From contig JAKSRB010000017.1 of NCBI GenBank assembly GCA_024403825.1, positions 1 through 33,234 on the forward strand: 33,234 nucleotides of DNA, in the 5' to 3' direction. The position numbers were made by a program, and so were the translations under genes. Position 1 is the first letter of the stretch; every line of letters starts with the position of its first letter. The stretch is from Ruminococcus sp. (GTDB lineage Bacteria > Bacillota > Clostridia > Oscillospirales > Acutalibacteraceae). The notes under the pieces are model-generated. The model worked only from the letters and a program-made list of their open reading frames with translations, was not told the DNA's origin and did not search any database. Below are positions 13,400 to 20,899 of the stretch, piece after piece.

Positions 13400-14746
13400 T
13401 TAATTAAATTCCGCAATTCTTGCAATAATAACAAGGTCCTTGTTATCAATAACTCCGTCAAAATTATAGTCCGCACAAATCATCTGCAAATCAGATAAGT
13501 TATCAGAACCAATAAAAAAATCCATAAGCTTTGATACATCATTACTCTTGATATTTCCCTCTCCGCTTAAATCACCATTAACAGAGATAATATAGCTGTT
13601 ATTGTCTATATCAAGTATATATCCTGAACGAACATTACCGCTTGTGACCTCTTCCCCATTGCTGTCATATATTTTTACACCTTCAGAAAATTTTTGCTTG
13701 AACTGCTTTATGCTTATTGTATTTTCAACTCCACGAATATATCCGTCTTTTGTAAAAAAATATTCAGAATTATTATTTGAAGCAGGCTTTACACCATTGT
13801 TATCGTCGTTAAAAGTATTATCTTGAAATTCCTCAAATCCAATTACCGAATAACTGTAGTCATCATAGAAAACCGCTATTGAATTTTCATATCCAAGAAT
13901 AAATTTACTGTTTCCGTTACATTCAATGAATTTATTCTTATTATCTTCAATCAGAACTAAGGATTTACCACTTTCATAAGCATAACCACTATTTGTAAAT
14001 ATAATTTTATTATTATGTATATTAATTTCAGGAAGTGCCAAACCGTCAAGCGAATATATCGCCCCTTCACCTGTAACAATGGTATTTACACCGACATTAT
14101 AGGGTACTACAGCTTTCCATATTTTTGTGACATACTCAGCATTTAATCCATTAAAACGATAAATTTCGCCATTATCGCAAACAGCATAGCCTACCCCATT
14201 ATTATTAAAAAGCTTGTTCGGACTATTATAACCAAAATCAATCCTGCCTTGATAATCTCCATTTATACTATAAACCTTCATATATGCATAAATTTCATCA
14301 GTCGCCATAAAATAAACATAATCGCCACTTATCGTAATTAAGTTGGTTAAAACCGATTGAATATCATTAAAATCATAATATGTACATTTACCGCTAAACG
14401 CATCAATACCTACCAGACCATACATCTTCTTTTTAGCATCAATTTCATAAAATGCATAGGTTATACTTTCTGACTGCAAAGCACAACGAATTTTACCTTT
14501 AATTTTAACACTACTACTCATTTGTTGTGGAAGTAAAACAGCAGAATAAAGGGTGTCACTTGTAAATCCATATACATATGCACCCATAGAATTATTATCA
14601 TATTTAATTGTAGTTTTGCAGTTCTGTAGGTCATATAACGAATAATCAGCCTTTGCCATAGCTGATATAGATGATACAACAATCATTATTACTATGATTA
14701 CAGATATACGAATTGATTTATGCATACTAAATTGATTTACTTTCAC
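13400..14746 (-). CDS. secreted protein with probable beta-propeller and C-terminal dockerin
   Basis: A 448-residue exported protein of unknown role. A signal peptide (SIRISVIIVIMIVVSSISAMA) ends near residue 31. Residues 40-330 show repeated short beta-strands with aromatic and Gly-Asp turns (SGDYVYFMATDEIYAY, DNGEIYRFNG), as in beta-propellers; this is inference. Then comes a small domain seen in Ruminococcus surface proteins (VKIYDSNGEEVTSGNVRSGYIL). The dockerin (about 392-448) has one degenerate calcium loop, DLSGEGNIKSND, and one perfect loop, DYNFDGVIDNKD. The first codon is GTG at 14746; an in-frame ATG at 14725 gives a more typical signal peptide. Neither has a clear ribosome binding site. 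A terminator for the upstream gene ends just before it, so it needs its own promoter, which is not obvious. Confidence 0.72.
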   Translation of the reverse strand: MKVNQFSMHKSIRISVIIVIMIVVSSISAMAKADYSLYDLQNCKTTIKYDNNSMGAYVYGFTSDTLYSAVLLPQQMSSSVKIKGKIRCALQSESITYAFYEIDAKKKMYGLVGIDAFSGKCTYYDFNDIQSVLTNLITISGDYVYFMATDEIYAYMKVYSINGDYQGRIDFGYNSPNKLFNNNGVGYAVCDNGEIYRFNGLNAEYVTKIWKAVVPYNVGVNTIVTGEGAIYSLDGLALPEINIHNNKIIFTNSGYAYESGKSLVLIEDNKNKFIECNGNSKFILGYENSIAVFYDDYSYSVIGFEEFQDNTFNDDNNGVKPASNNNSEYFFTKDGYIRGVENTISIKQFKQKFSEGVKIYDSNGEEVTSGNVRSGYILDIDNNSYIISVNGDLSGEGNIKSNDVSKLMDFFIGSDNLSDLQMICADYNFDGVIDNKDLVIIARIAEFN

Positions 14747-14764
14747 ATTTTATGCTAAACACAA

Positions 14765-14793
14765 AAGGCAACAATGAAAATCATTGCTGCCTT
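14765..14793 (-). terminator. intrinsic terminator of the membrane protein gene at 14831
   Basis: A 13-bp stem with one mismatch (14765-14777 with 14781-14793) and a three-base loop is followed on the minus strand by TTGTGTTT. It lies between the stop at 14831 and the start of the next gene. Confidence 0.75.
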
Positions 14794-14830
14794 AAATATT
14801 TTAAATTATTTTTTGCTTATTAAGGATAAA

Positions 14831-15790
14831 TTATGCCTCGTCAGGAGTTGAATCTGTTACCAAAGTATATGGAATACCATTAAGTAAAAGATTTCCATTA
14901 TTGAAAGAAAATTCAATATCCATTGTGGTTTCCTCTACTGCACAATAAGTAATAGTAATAGTAGCATCGGAACAGCTATAAACACCGTCAACAAGGAACA
15001 TGCCAAACTGGTCAATATGTACAGTACCGTCCTCATTAAACTCATAGGTAAAGTTATAGAAACCGTCATCATAGTTCCATTTTCCAATTATATCGCTATT
15101 TACAGTAAAGTCATCTTCAACCTTGAGTGACGGCTTTTTAAACTTATCGCTTTTAAATTCATAGTTATAGCCATAAGTTGCATCACTAAGATTTAATGTT
15201 CTGCCTGTAAACATATTTCCTGATACGCTGTAGCCATATTCTGCTGTAAGTCCTGCCATTGGAACGCTTAAGGAAATTGTATTTTCCTTATTCTTTTCCG
15301 CAGACTGAGTAACTGAGTATGTACCAATATATGTCATAGAACCAATCTGGATTTTTACAGTTCCTGTATCAGCAGTTTCACCGTCATTAAGGAATGTATA
15401 ATAGGTTTTAATTACATTATTTTCCTCAGCTTCATCGGCAGTTGCTGTATCAGTATCTTCCTCAACTATTGACCAAGTACCATATACACTTGTATCAAAA
15501 AAACCTTTTGCTGCAAATAAGCTGAGTGCCAGAAGAATAACCAAAACTCCTGCGACACAAATTGGAAATTGTAAAAGCGGTTTCTTTTTATCAATAACCA
15601 TTTCACTACTATCTTCAACATTATCAGTATTTTCGGACGCTACATCATCAGTATTGTCAGCCAATTCAGTTTCAACATCTTCTTTGTCAGGCTCTTCAAA
15701 CAGGCTGAAATCATATGAACCTTGCTCTTTATCTGCAACTGTTTCGTTACTCTTGTTTGAATTTATTTCAAACTCTTTATTCTCATCCAA
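14831..15790 (-). CDS. single-pass membrane protein with two lipocalin-like repeats
   Basis: A 319-residue protein of unknown function. An acidic cytoplasmic N-terminus of about 70 residues (rich in Asp, Glu and Asn) is followed by one membrane helix (FPICVAGVLVILLALSLFAA). An extracellular part has two similar beta domains: the first opens YGTWSIVEED...TYYTFLNDGE, the second IGKWNYDDGFYNFTYEFNED. The pattern Gly-x-Trp followed by strand-DG-strand resembles small lipocalin-like domains of Clostridia surface proteins. The start codon is TTG, set by a perfect AGGAGG (15799-15804) eight bases upstream; no in-frame ATG competes. It has its own promoter and terminator. The fold is inferred by eye and no enzyme motif is visible. 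Confidence 0.75.
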   Translation of the reverse strand: MDENKEFEINSNKSNETVADKEQGSYDFSLFEEPDKEDVETELADNTDDVASENTDNVEDSSEMVIDKKKPLLQFPICVAGVLVILLALSLFAAKGFFDTSVYGTWSIVEEDTDTATADEAEENNVIKTYYTFLNDGETADTGTVKIQIGSMTYIGTYSVTQSAEKNKENTISLSVPMAGLTAEYGYSVSGNMFTGRTLNLSDATYGYNYEFKSDKFKKPSLKVEDDFTVNSDIIGKWNYDDGFYNFTYEFNEDGTVHIDQFGMFLVDGVYSCSDATITITYCAVEETTMDIEFSFNNGNLLLNGIPYTLVTDSTPDEA

Positions 15791-15823
15791 TTATGATACC
15801 TCCTAAATTTTATTACAAATAAT

Positions 15824-15852
15824 ATAATACAATATTTTCGTATGTAAATCAA
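15824..15852 (-). promoter_or_regulatory. promoter of the two-repeat membrane protein gene
   Basis: On the minus strand TTGATT (15847-15852) and TATTAT (15824-15829) with a 17-base spacer. The start is near 15817, a short distance before the AGGAGG site. Confidence 0.6.
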
Positions 15853-15892
15853 CCGAAAAATATAATTAACCCACTTTATTCATAAAAAATCG

Positions 15893-17002
15893 TTATTTAA
15901 AAAACATATAAATCTGACATTTTAAGGTTCCGTTATATGTTTTTCTGCGTTTATCAGCCTTTCTGCCGAATATTTTCTCAAAATCATCATCAGGGCTGAT
16001 TACTGTATAGCTCTTACCCTGCTGTCTTTTGAACTTCTCGCCCATTACTCCATACAGCTCTTCTGCTGATTTTATATCAAGTAATCTTTCACCGTATGGC
16101 GGATTTGTAATAACTGTCTGAAAGCCGTCATTTAATCTGAATTTTCTTATATCTCTTTTTTCAAATTTAATTCTGTCTGCAACTCCTGCAAGCTCTGCAT
16201 TGTGCTTTGCTGTTGCAAGGGCTGTTTCGTCAATATCGTATCCCTCTGCCCTGAATGTTGCATCTTTTCTTATTTTGCTTTCAGCAAGCTTTCTTTCCTC
16301 TTCAAATGCAGACTTAGGCGCACATCTCCACTTTTCGCAAGCAAAATATCTGTGCAAACCCGGAGCAATATTTAGTGCCTTCATTGCCGCCTCAATTAAA
16401 ATTGTACCACTTCCGCACATAGGGTCAGTAACAAAATGATTTGCACGAACTCTTGATAATTCCACCATAGCAGCAGCAAGAGTTTCCTTAATCGGGGCAT
16501 CATTTGACTCTGCACGATAGCCACGCTTATGAAGTCCTGCACCTGAGGTATCAAGCATAATACTTACCTTATCATTCATAATCAAAAACTGAATCTGGTG
16601 AACGGCATCTGTTTCCTCAAGCCATGGCAACATATATTTTTCAGAAAGTCTGGTAACAACAGCTTTTTTAATTATTTTCTGGCAATCCGGAATACTCATC
16701 AGCTTTGAGCTAAGACATCTTCCCTTTACAGGAAATGCCTCCGTAACTCCGATATAATCCTCCCAATTAATCTGCTTAACATTATCAAAAAGCTGTTCAA
16801 AGCTGTCAGCCTCAAATTCAGCAAGTAAAATCTGAATCCTTTCGGCATATCTTGAATTGATATTAGCCTTTGCAAGGGTGTTCCAATCTCCAGAAAAAAG
16901 AACTCTGCCGTTTTCAGCAACAACATCTTCAATTCCAAGAAAACGAAGCTCATTTGCACAAAGTCCCTCAAGTCCAAATATGCAGGGTGCAGAAAATCTC
17001 AT
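15893..17002 (-). CDS. THUMP-domain RNA methyltransferase (RlmL/YpsC family)
   Basis: An S-adenosylmethionine-dependent methyltransferase, most likely acting on a guanine or adenine of 23S rRNA. The N-terminal 1-50 region (CIFGLEGLCANELRFLGI) and THUMP domain (about 50-160) bind RNA. The Rossmann catalytic domain shows DPMCGSGTILIEAA (193-206) for cofactor binding and the amino-methyltransferase motif NPPYGERL (300-307). The 369-residue length is standard for the single-domain bacterial form. GGAGGA lies eight bases before the ATG. The gene starts right behind the hpf terminator, with no room for a normal promoter, so expression probably relies on read-through. The exact target position cannot be read from the sequence. 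Confidence 0.92.
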   Translation of the reverse strand: MRFSAPCIFGLEGLCANELRFLGIEDVVAENGRVLFSGDWNTLAKANINSRYAERIQILLAEFEADSFEQLFDNVKQINWEDYIGVTEAFPVKGRCLSSKLMSIPDCQKIIKKAVVTRLSEKYMLPWLEETDAVHQIQFLIMNDKVSIMLDTSGAGLHKRGYRAESNDAPIKETLAAAMVELSRVRANHFVTDPMCGSGTILIEAAMKALNIAPGLHRYFACEKWRCAPKSAFEEERKLAESKIRKDATFRAEGYDIDETALATAKHNAELAGVADRIKFEKRDIRKFRLNDGFQTVITNPPYGERLLDIKSAEELYGVMGEKFKRQQGKSYTVISPDDDFEKIFGRKADKRRKTYNGTLKCQIYMFFK

Positions 17003-17016
17003 AAATTATATCCTCC

Positions 17017-17046
17017 AAAAAAAGGGTATCGGATAAACCGATACCC
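17017..17046 (-). terminator. strong intrinsic terminator abutting the methyltransferase ribosome binding site
   Basis: A perfect 9-bp stem (17024-17032 with 17038-17046) and a five-base loop are followed on the minus strand by seven T (17017-17023). The T-run touches the GGAGGA ribosome binding site (17011-17016) of the next gene. It ends the hpf transcript, or attenuates transcription into the methyltransferase gene. Confidence 0.92.
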
Positions 17047-17076
17047 AAATTACATTTATCAGTTATTTTATAATAA

Positions 17077-17616
17077 TTAATCTACAACAGGCTCAAGCAA
17101 GCCGTAGTCGCCATTGTCACGCTTGTAAACCACATTGACCTCATCAGTTTCAGCGTTAAGGAACATAAAGAAGCTATGGTTGACCATATTCATTCTGAGA
17201 ATAGCTTCCTCAACTGTTATAGGCTTAACAAGTATCTGTTTTTTACGAGCAACCTCGTAGTTTAATTCATCCTCGTTTTCATCAACTTCAGTATTCTGAG
17301 CAATAAAATCATCAATGCTGCCTGACTTCACTTTTTTAGCAAGACGAGTCTTGTTTTTGCGAATCTGACGCATAAGCATATCAGTTACCTTGTCGAGAGC
17401 ATCATTCATTTCGGACATTGTACTCTCAGCACGATAAACCATACCGCTGTCCCTGATTGTTATTTCAACAGTCTGACGGTTCTTTTCGAGGGTGACAACA
17501 ACATTAACAGCCGCATCCTCAGTAAAGAGTTTTTCAAACTTACGGAGTTTTTTCTCAACTCTTTCCTTAAAATTATCCTTGAGGTTTACTTTTCGAGCTG
17601 TATAGGTAATTTTCAT
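17077..17616 (-). CDS. hpf: long-form ribosome hibernation-promoting factor
   Basis: Binds 30S subunits and pairs ribosomes into inactive 100S dimers in stationary phase or stress. The 179 residues include the N-terminal ribosome-binding domain (about 1-100, MKITYTARKVNLKDNFKERV) and the C-terminal dimerisation domain (about 128-179, KPITVEEAILRMNMVNHSFF, VVYKRDNGDYGLLEP). An acidic linker joins them. This is the long form typical of Firmicutes. AGGGAGG lies seven bases before the ATG. It follows the S1-domain gene by 28 bases, probably at the end of the yab/divIC cluster transcript, and is closed by the strong terminator at 17017-17046. Stress control is usual for the family but no special promoter is seen. 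Confidence 0.96.
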   Translation of the reverse strand: MKITYTARKVNLKDNFKERVEKKLRKFEKLFTEDAAVNVVVTLEKNRQTVEITIRDSGMVYRAESTMSEMNDALDKVTDMLMRQIRKNKTRLAKKVKSGSIDDFIAQNTEVDENEDELNYEVARKKQILVKPITVEEAILRMNMVNHSFFMFLNAETDEVNVVYKRDNGDYGLLEPVVD

Positions 17617-17644
17617 AAAATTGCCTCCCTTTTTATTAATTTAT

Positions 17645-18172
17645 TTATTTTCTGCCATTGCCATTGCCCCTGCGGCTATAGCCACGACTTTCACCGCCAC
17701 GCTTGAGGTCAGACATCTTATCCTCACTGGTCTGCTTGAATTTTGACATCATATCCTCAAAAGATGACGGATTATTTTTCTTAGAACTCTGCCATTCGTA
17801 CTCACCGGGAGAGGTTACAGGAGGAGCAGGCTTATATGGCTGTCTTGGACGACCTGAGCCACCATTTGAGCGGTTTCTATCCTGTGATTTACCGTTATTA
17901 TCTCCGTTACTGCGTTCACGAGGCCTTCTCTGCTGTTCCTTAGGCAAAGCCTGCTTGATTGAAAGACTTATTTTGCCCTCATTAAGACCAAGTACCTTAA
18001 CCTTAACAGTCTGTCCAACCTGCACAAATTCACTGATTTCATTAACGAAGGTTGGAGCAACCTCTGAGATATGTACCATACCTGTTTTAGAATCCGGCAA
18101 ATCAACAAATGCACCAAATTTTGTAATACCTGAAACCTTACCTTCTAATACCATTCCGACTTCAATAGCCAT
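17645..18172 (-). CDS. yabR: S1-domain RNA-binding protein (YabR-like)
   Basis: A 175-residue protein with one S1 RNA-binding domain at residues 1-72 (VGMVLEGKVSGITKFGAFVD, GMVHISEVA, KVKVLGLNEGKISLSIKQ). A long basic tail rich in Arg, Gly, Ser and Asn (about 78-175) follows, typical of disordered RNA-binding extensions. The position next to divIC matches the B. subtilis order divIC-yabR. Its partner RNA is unknown; family members associate with ribosomes or RNA decay factors. A loose AAGGGG sits about twelve bases upstream of the ATG. The tail is longer than in B. subtilis YabR. Confidence 0.9.
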   Translation of the reverse strand: MAIEVGMVLEGKVSGITKFGAFVDLPDSKTGMVHISEVAPTFVNEISEFVQVGQTVKVKVLGLNEGKISLSIKQALPKEQQRRPRERSNGDNNGKSQDRNRSNGGSGRPRQPYKPAPPVTSPGEYEWQSSKKNNPSSFEDMMSKFKQTSEDKMSDLKRGGESRGYSRRGNGNGRK

Positions 18173-18210
18173 AAAAAATTATTACCCCTTAAAAATATTT
18201 ATACCCATTA

Positions 18211-18579
18211 TTAATCGCCTGCGACATTAATAAAAATCCTTTCGCCTTCGCTGATATAACCCAGCTTTTCTTTAGCGATTTTTTCTATATAATCCTCCAG
18301 CTCATCGCCCTCATAATTCTGAACCTTTTCAAGATACTGAGATTGGATTTCAACAACATTAACCTGTTGCTGGAGCTGTTGAAGTTCTGAACGCTTTTCA
18401 GCGATTTTAACATTTTGATTTACTATTGTAATTACAGCATAACACACGAAGCCAATTATTGCAACATATAACAGGGCATATTTGGTCTTGCTTTTGCGTT
18501 TAGGCTTAATTTCAACAATATCGTTTTCAAAATCCATATCAGCCGTTTTTGCTGATTTTTTTTCTTTTTCTTTTTTCAT
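18211..18579 (-). CDS. divIC: septum formation initiator DivIC (FtsB-like)
   Basis: A bitopic division protein that, with FtsL and DivIB, activates septal peptidoglycan synthesis. The 122 residues comprise a basic cytoplasmic N-terminus, one membrane helix (YALLYVAIIGFVCYAVITIV, about 33-52), a coiled coil (AEKRSELQQLQQQVNVVEIQ), and the family ending EKIAKEKLGYISEGERIFIN. Two starts are possible. The ATG at 18579 overlaps the end of yabQ by 41 bases; the in-frame ATG at 18537 begins one base after the yabQ stop and gives a protein 14 residues shorter. Neither has a strong ribosome binding site, so translational coupling to yabQ is likely. The context (yabP-yabQ-divIC-yabR) confirms the assignment. 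Confidence 0.93.
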   Translation of the reverse strand: MKKEKEKKSAKTADMDFENDIVEIKPKRKSKTKYALLYVAIIGFVCYAVITIVNQNVKIAEKRSELQQLQQQVNVVEIQSQYLEKVQNYEGDELEDYIEKIAKEKLGYISEGERIFINVAGD

Positions 18580-19045
18580 TCTTAGCTATAACCCTTTTAT
18601 TTTTTTCTGCCAAGTGTCTTTTTCTGTACAAGCTTATTTTATTACTAACATTATACAATATTTTGTTAGCACTTTTCAATAGCTTTTTTGCAATTTTTTT
18701 AAAAATCAACTGAATTTTATGTGAAATACTTTTGACTAATCTGATTATCGGTTCATATATTTTTCTTGTAAATCTGCCAATGCTGAATCTGTACGCACAA
18801 AAGCCCAGCAAACAGCCAAAATAAACATACACCCTGACATATCCAAGTAAATATGCAAGAGAAAATATAAATATACTCAGCGAAACCAAAAGCATATATA
18901 CAACATCTGCAATAATGATTGATAATTTGCCTGAGCAAAATGCAATTCTAAAGATTGCAAACACTCCGTAAACAATTCCAAATACAACGCCCAGCAATAT
19001 TGAAAGCAAAAAAGCAAGTGATTGCTGTTCAAATGTAAGCTCCAC
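18539..19045 (-). CDS. yabQ: spore cortex biosynthesis protein YabQ
   Basis: Membrane protein of the forespore outer membrane, needed for spore cortex formation. The 168 residues show the family opening FEQQSLAFLLSILLGVVFGIVYGVF and four hydrophobic segments within the first 100. A strongly basic C-terminal tail follows (KKIAKKLLKSANK, RHLAEKNKRVIAKNEKRKRKK). The start codon is GTG. The ribosome binding site AGGTGA overlaps the TAG stop of yabP, so translation is coupled. Its presence with yabP is good evidence that the organism can sporulate. Regulation by sporulation sigma factors is usual, but no such promoter is identified here. Confidence 0.92.
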   Translation of the reverse strand: MELTFEQQSLAFLLSILLGVVFGIVYGVFAIFRIAFCSGKLSIIIADVVYMLLVSLSIFIFSLAYLLGYVRVYVYFGCLLGFCAYRFSIGRFTRKIYEPIIRLVKSISHKIQLIFKKIAKKLLKSANKILYNVSNKISLYRKRHLAEKNKRVIAKNEKRKRKKISKNG

Positions 19046-19053
19046 AAAATCAC

Positions 19054-19326
19054 CTATTTAAAAAGCTTTGAAAGTCTGGATTTAGAGGTATCATTTCCAA
19101 GATACTGCATAGCATTAACCTTACCGTCAATCGTGACATCACCGGTTTCAAGGTTCAGCTTATCAATATGCAGATTTTGACCTTTGATAATCAGCATACC
19201 GCAGGAGGTTTTTACAGAAACTGTTTCTTCATTAAAACCGTTCACATCCTCAGCACCAGTCATCACAAGCTTTGCTCTGTTATCAAGCATCATAGTATGA
19301 TTTTTACCCTTTGGAATTTCAGCCAT
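19054..19326 (-). CDS. yabP: sporulation protein YabP
   Basis: A 90-residue sporulation protein of the YabP/YqfC family, found at the forespore membrane with YabQ. It shows the family's pattern KNHTMMLDNRAKLVMTGAEDV...GFNEETVSVKTSCGMLIIKG...LNLETGDVTIDGKV. The ATG at 19326 is preferred because GGAGG lies nine bases upstream; an in-frame ATG ten codons earlier (19356) has no such site and adds residues foreign to the family. It is followed by yabQ with overlap of stop codon and ribosome binding site, and preceded by rqcP, in the conserved B. subtilis order. Confidence 0.92.
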   Translation of the reverse strand: MAEIPKGKNHTMMLDNRAKLVMTGAEDVNGFNEETVSVKTSCGMLIIKGQNLHIDKLNLETGDVTIDGKVNAMQYLGNDTSKSRLSKLFK

Positions 19327-19401
19327 ATTTTGCAACCTCCGCAAATAATAATTCATACTAAATTATACGAGATTACAAAAAGAAATATTACTAAAAGAAA
19401 A

Positions 19402-19644
19402 TCAGATTACAGCCTCATACATTGCAGCCGCATCCTCCTTGCGGACTACCTCCTTAACCTCTGTTACCTTTACCTTAACAGATTTTGCACCCATAGTAAT
19501 TTCAATCACATCGCCAACCTTAACATCATATGACGCACGAGCAACCTTATCATTTACAGTAATTTTTCCTGCATCACAAGCCTCATTGGCAACTGTTCTG
19601 CGTTTAATAAGTCGTGAAACCTTTAAATATTTATCAAGTCGCAT
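19402..19644 (-). CDS. rqcP: ribosome quality-control protein RqcP (S4 domain, YabO)
   Basis: An 80-residue protein made almost only of an S4 RNA-binding domain (MRLDKYLKVSRLIKRRTVAN, GKITVNDKVARASYDVKVGD). In B. subtilis RqcP works with RqcH to add alanine tails to stalled nascent chains on 50S subunits, marking them for degradation. AAGGAGA lies six to seven bases before the ATG. It stands between hup and yabP, the common Clostridia arrangement, and is separated from hup by a terminator-like hairpin. RqcH is not in this window. Confidence 0.93.
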   Translation of the reverse strand: MRLDKYLKVSRLIKRRTVANEACDAGKITVNDKVARASYDVKVGDVIEITMGAKSVKVKVTEVKEVVRKEDAAAMYEAVI

Positions 19645-19688
19645 ATTTATTCTCCTTAATTATCTTTATTTTTTGAGTCGTAAAATGC

Positions 19689-19727
19689 AAAAAGCCGACT
19701 ATGATGCATTTTACATCAAAATCGGCT
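19689..19727 (-). terminator. terminator-like hairpin after the HU gene
   Basis: The outer stem agccga/tcggct (19693-19698 with 19722-19727) and the inner stem tgatg/catca form an interrupted hairpin. On the minus strand it is followed by five T (19689-19693). It would reduce read-through from hup into rqcP, letting abundant HU be made without equal RqcP. Confidence 0.6.
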
Positions 19728-19738
19728 CAAAATCTAAA

Positions 19739-20014
19739 TTACTTATTTACGATTTCCTTGAAGCTCTTGCCTGCCTTAAATGCAGGAACCTTTGAAGCTG
19801 CAATTTCAATCTTGTTACCTGTTCTTGGGTCACAGCCTGTTCTTGCATTTCTTTCACGCTGTTCAAATGTACCAAAACCAGTAATCTGGATTTTTTCGCC
19901 TTCAGCCACCTTGTTAATAATTGTATCAATAACTGCTGAAACTGCCTTTTCTGCATCTTTCTTAGAAAGTCCGCTCTGTTCAGCAACAGCAGCGATAAGA
20001 TCTGTCTTTTTCAT
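19739..20014 (-). CDS. hup: DNA-binding protein HU
   Basis: A 91-residue histone-like protein that bends DNA and compacts the chromosome as a dimer. It has the full family pattern: [20 protein letters not shown] at the start, [20 protein letters not shown] in the arm and [14 protein letters not shown] at the end. The arm carries an unusual Cys. The ATG at 20014 is right because GGAGG lies eight bases upstream and the family starts there; an upstream in-frame TTG would overlap this site. The gene follows mazG by 18 bases and is set off downstream by a terminator-like hairpin. Confidence 0.96.
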   Translation of the reverse strand: MKKTDLIAAVAEQSGLSKKDAEKAVSAVIDTIINKVAEGEKIQITGFGTFEQRERNARTGCDPRTGNKIEIAASKVPAFKAGKSFKEIVNK

Positions 20015-20032
20015 TGAATTAACCTCCAAAAA

Positions 20033-20827
20033 TCATTTATATATTTTAACTTCGTCCCAAAGGGAGTCAAGTTCGCTAAGTGAAGCCGTTTTCATATCAA
20101 TACCACGCTCTGTGGCAAGCTTTTCAACCTTTGAAAAGCGGTCTGTAAATTTATCGCACGCATCATATAATGCACGCTCGCTGTCAATATCAAGAAATCT
20201 TGCTACATTTACCGCTGAGAACAGTACATCGCCAAGCTCTTCATACTGGTTAGCTTTATCGTTATTTGCAATAGCCTCTTTCAGCTCTTCAAACTCCTCA
20301 TAAAGCTTATCAACAGCACCATCAACATTTTCCCAGTCAAAACCAACCTTTGCAGCTTTTTTCTGAATTTTTGTACTTCTCATAAGTGACGGCAGAGATT
20401 TTGACACACTCTGCATAGCCTGAGTCTGAGTTTTCTGAGATTTTGTTTTCATTTTAATATCGTCCCAGTTTTTAAGAACATCGGCTGTTGAATTAACATT
20501 AACATCTCCAAAAACATGCGGATGACGAATAATCAGCTTTTTGCAAATTCCGTCACAAACATCATTGATATTAAAATTACTCTGTTCTGTTTCCATCTGA
20601 GAATGCATAACTACCTGCAGCATTAAATCTCCAAGCTCTTCCTTTAACAGCTCTGTATCCTCATTATCTATTGCCTCAATTACCTCATATGTTTCCTCGA
20701 TAACATCTGAGCGTATAGACTTATGTGTCTGCTCCATATCCCATGGACAACCACCCGGAGCTCTGAGTATTTTAACAATTTCAACAAGGTCATCAAATTT
20801 ATATTCTGACTTAAATTCAAAATTCAT
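20033..20827 (-). CDS. mazG: nucleoside triphosphate pyrophosphohydrolase MazG
   Basis: Hydrolyses non-canonical or excess nucleoside triphosphates to monophosphates. The 264 residues contain two MazG domains. The first has CPWDMEQTHKSI, the metal-binding EETYE (44-48) and EELGD (63-67). The second is recognisable from YEEFEELKEAI and YEELGDVLFSAVNVARF. The B. subtilis YabN homologue carries an extra N-terminal methylase domain that is absent here, as in many Clostridia. It lies between the spoVB-like gene and hup in the conserved yab order. Confidence 0.95.
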   Translation of the reverse strand: MNFEFKSEYKFDDLVEIVKILRAPGGCPWDMEQTHKSIRSDVIEETYEVIEAIDNEDTELLKEELGDLMLQVVMHSQMETEQSNFNINDVCDGICKKLIIRHPHVFGDVNVNSTADVLKNWDDIKMKTKSQKTQTQAMQSVSKSLPSLMRSTKIQKKAAKVGFDWENVDGAVDKLYEEFEELKEAIANNDKANQYEELGDVLFSAVNVARFLDIDSERALYDACDKFTDRFSKVEKLATERGIDMKTASLSELDSLWDEVKIYK

Positions 20828-20899
20828 TTATATAATCTCCAATTCAAACAAAGAAACTATAAGCTCTGCAATTTCTTATTTTCAGGACACCTATCTATT

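Noticed and set aside
17005-17010. TATAAT just before the methyltransferase ATG as a minus-10
   Set aside because: There is no minus-35 at the right spacing, as that stretch is the terminator stem, and the transcript would be leaderless, wasting the good GGAGGA site.
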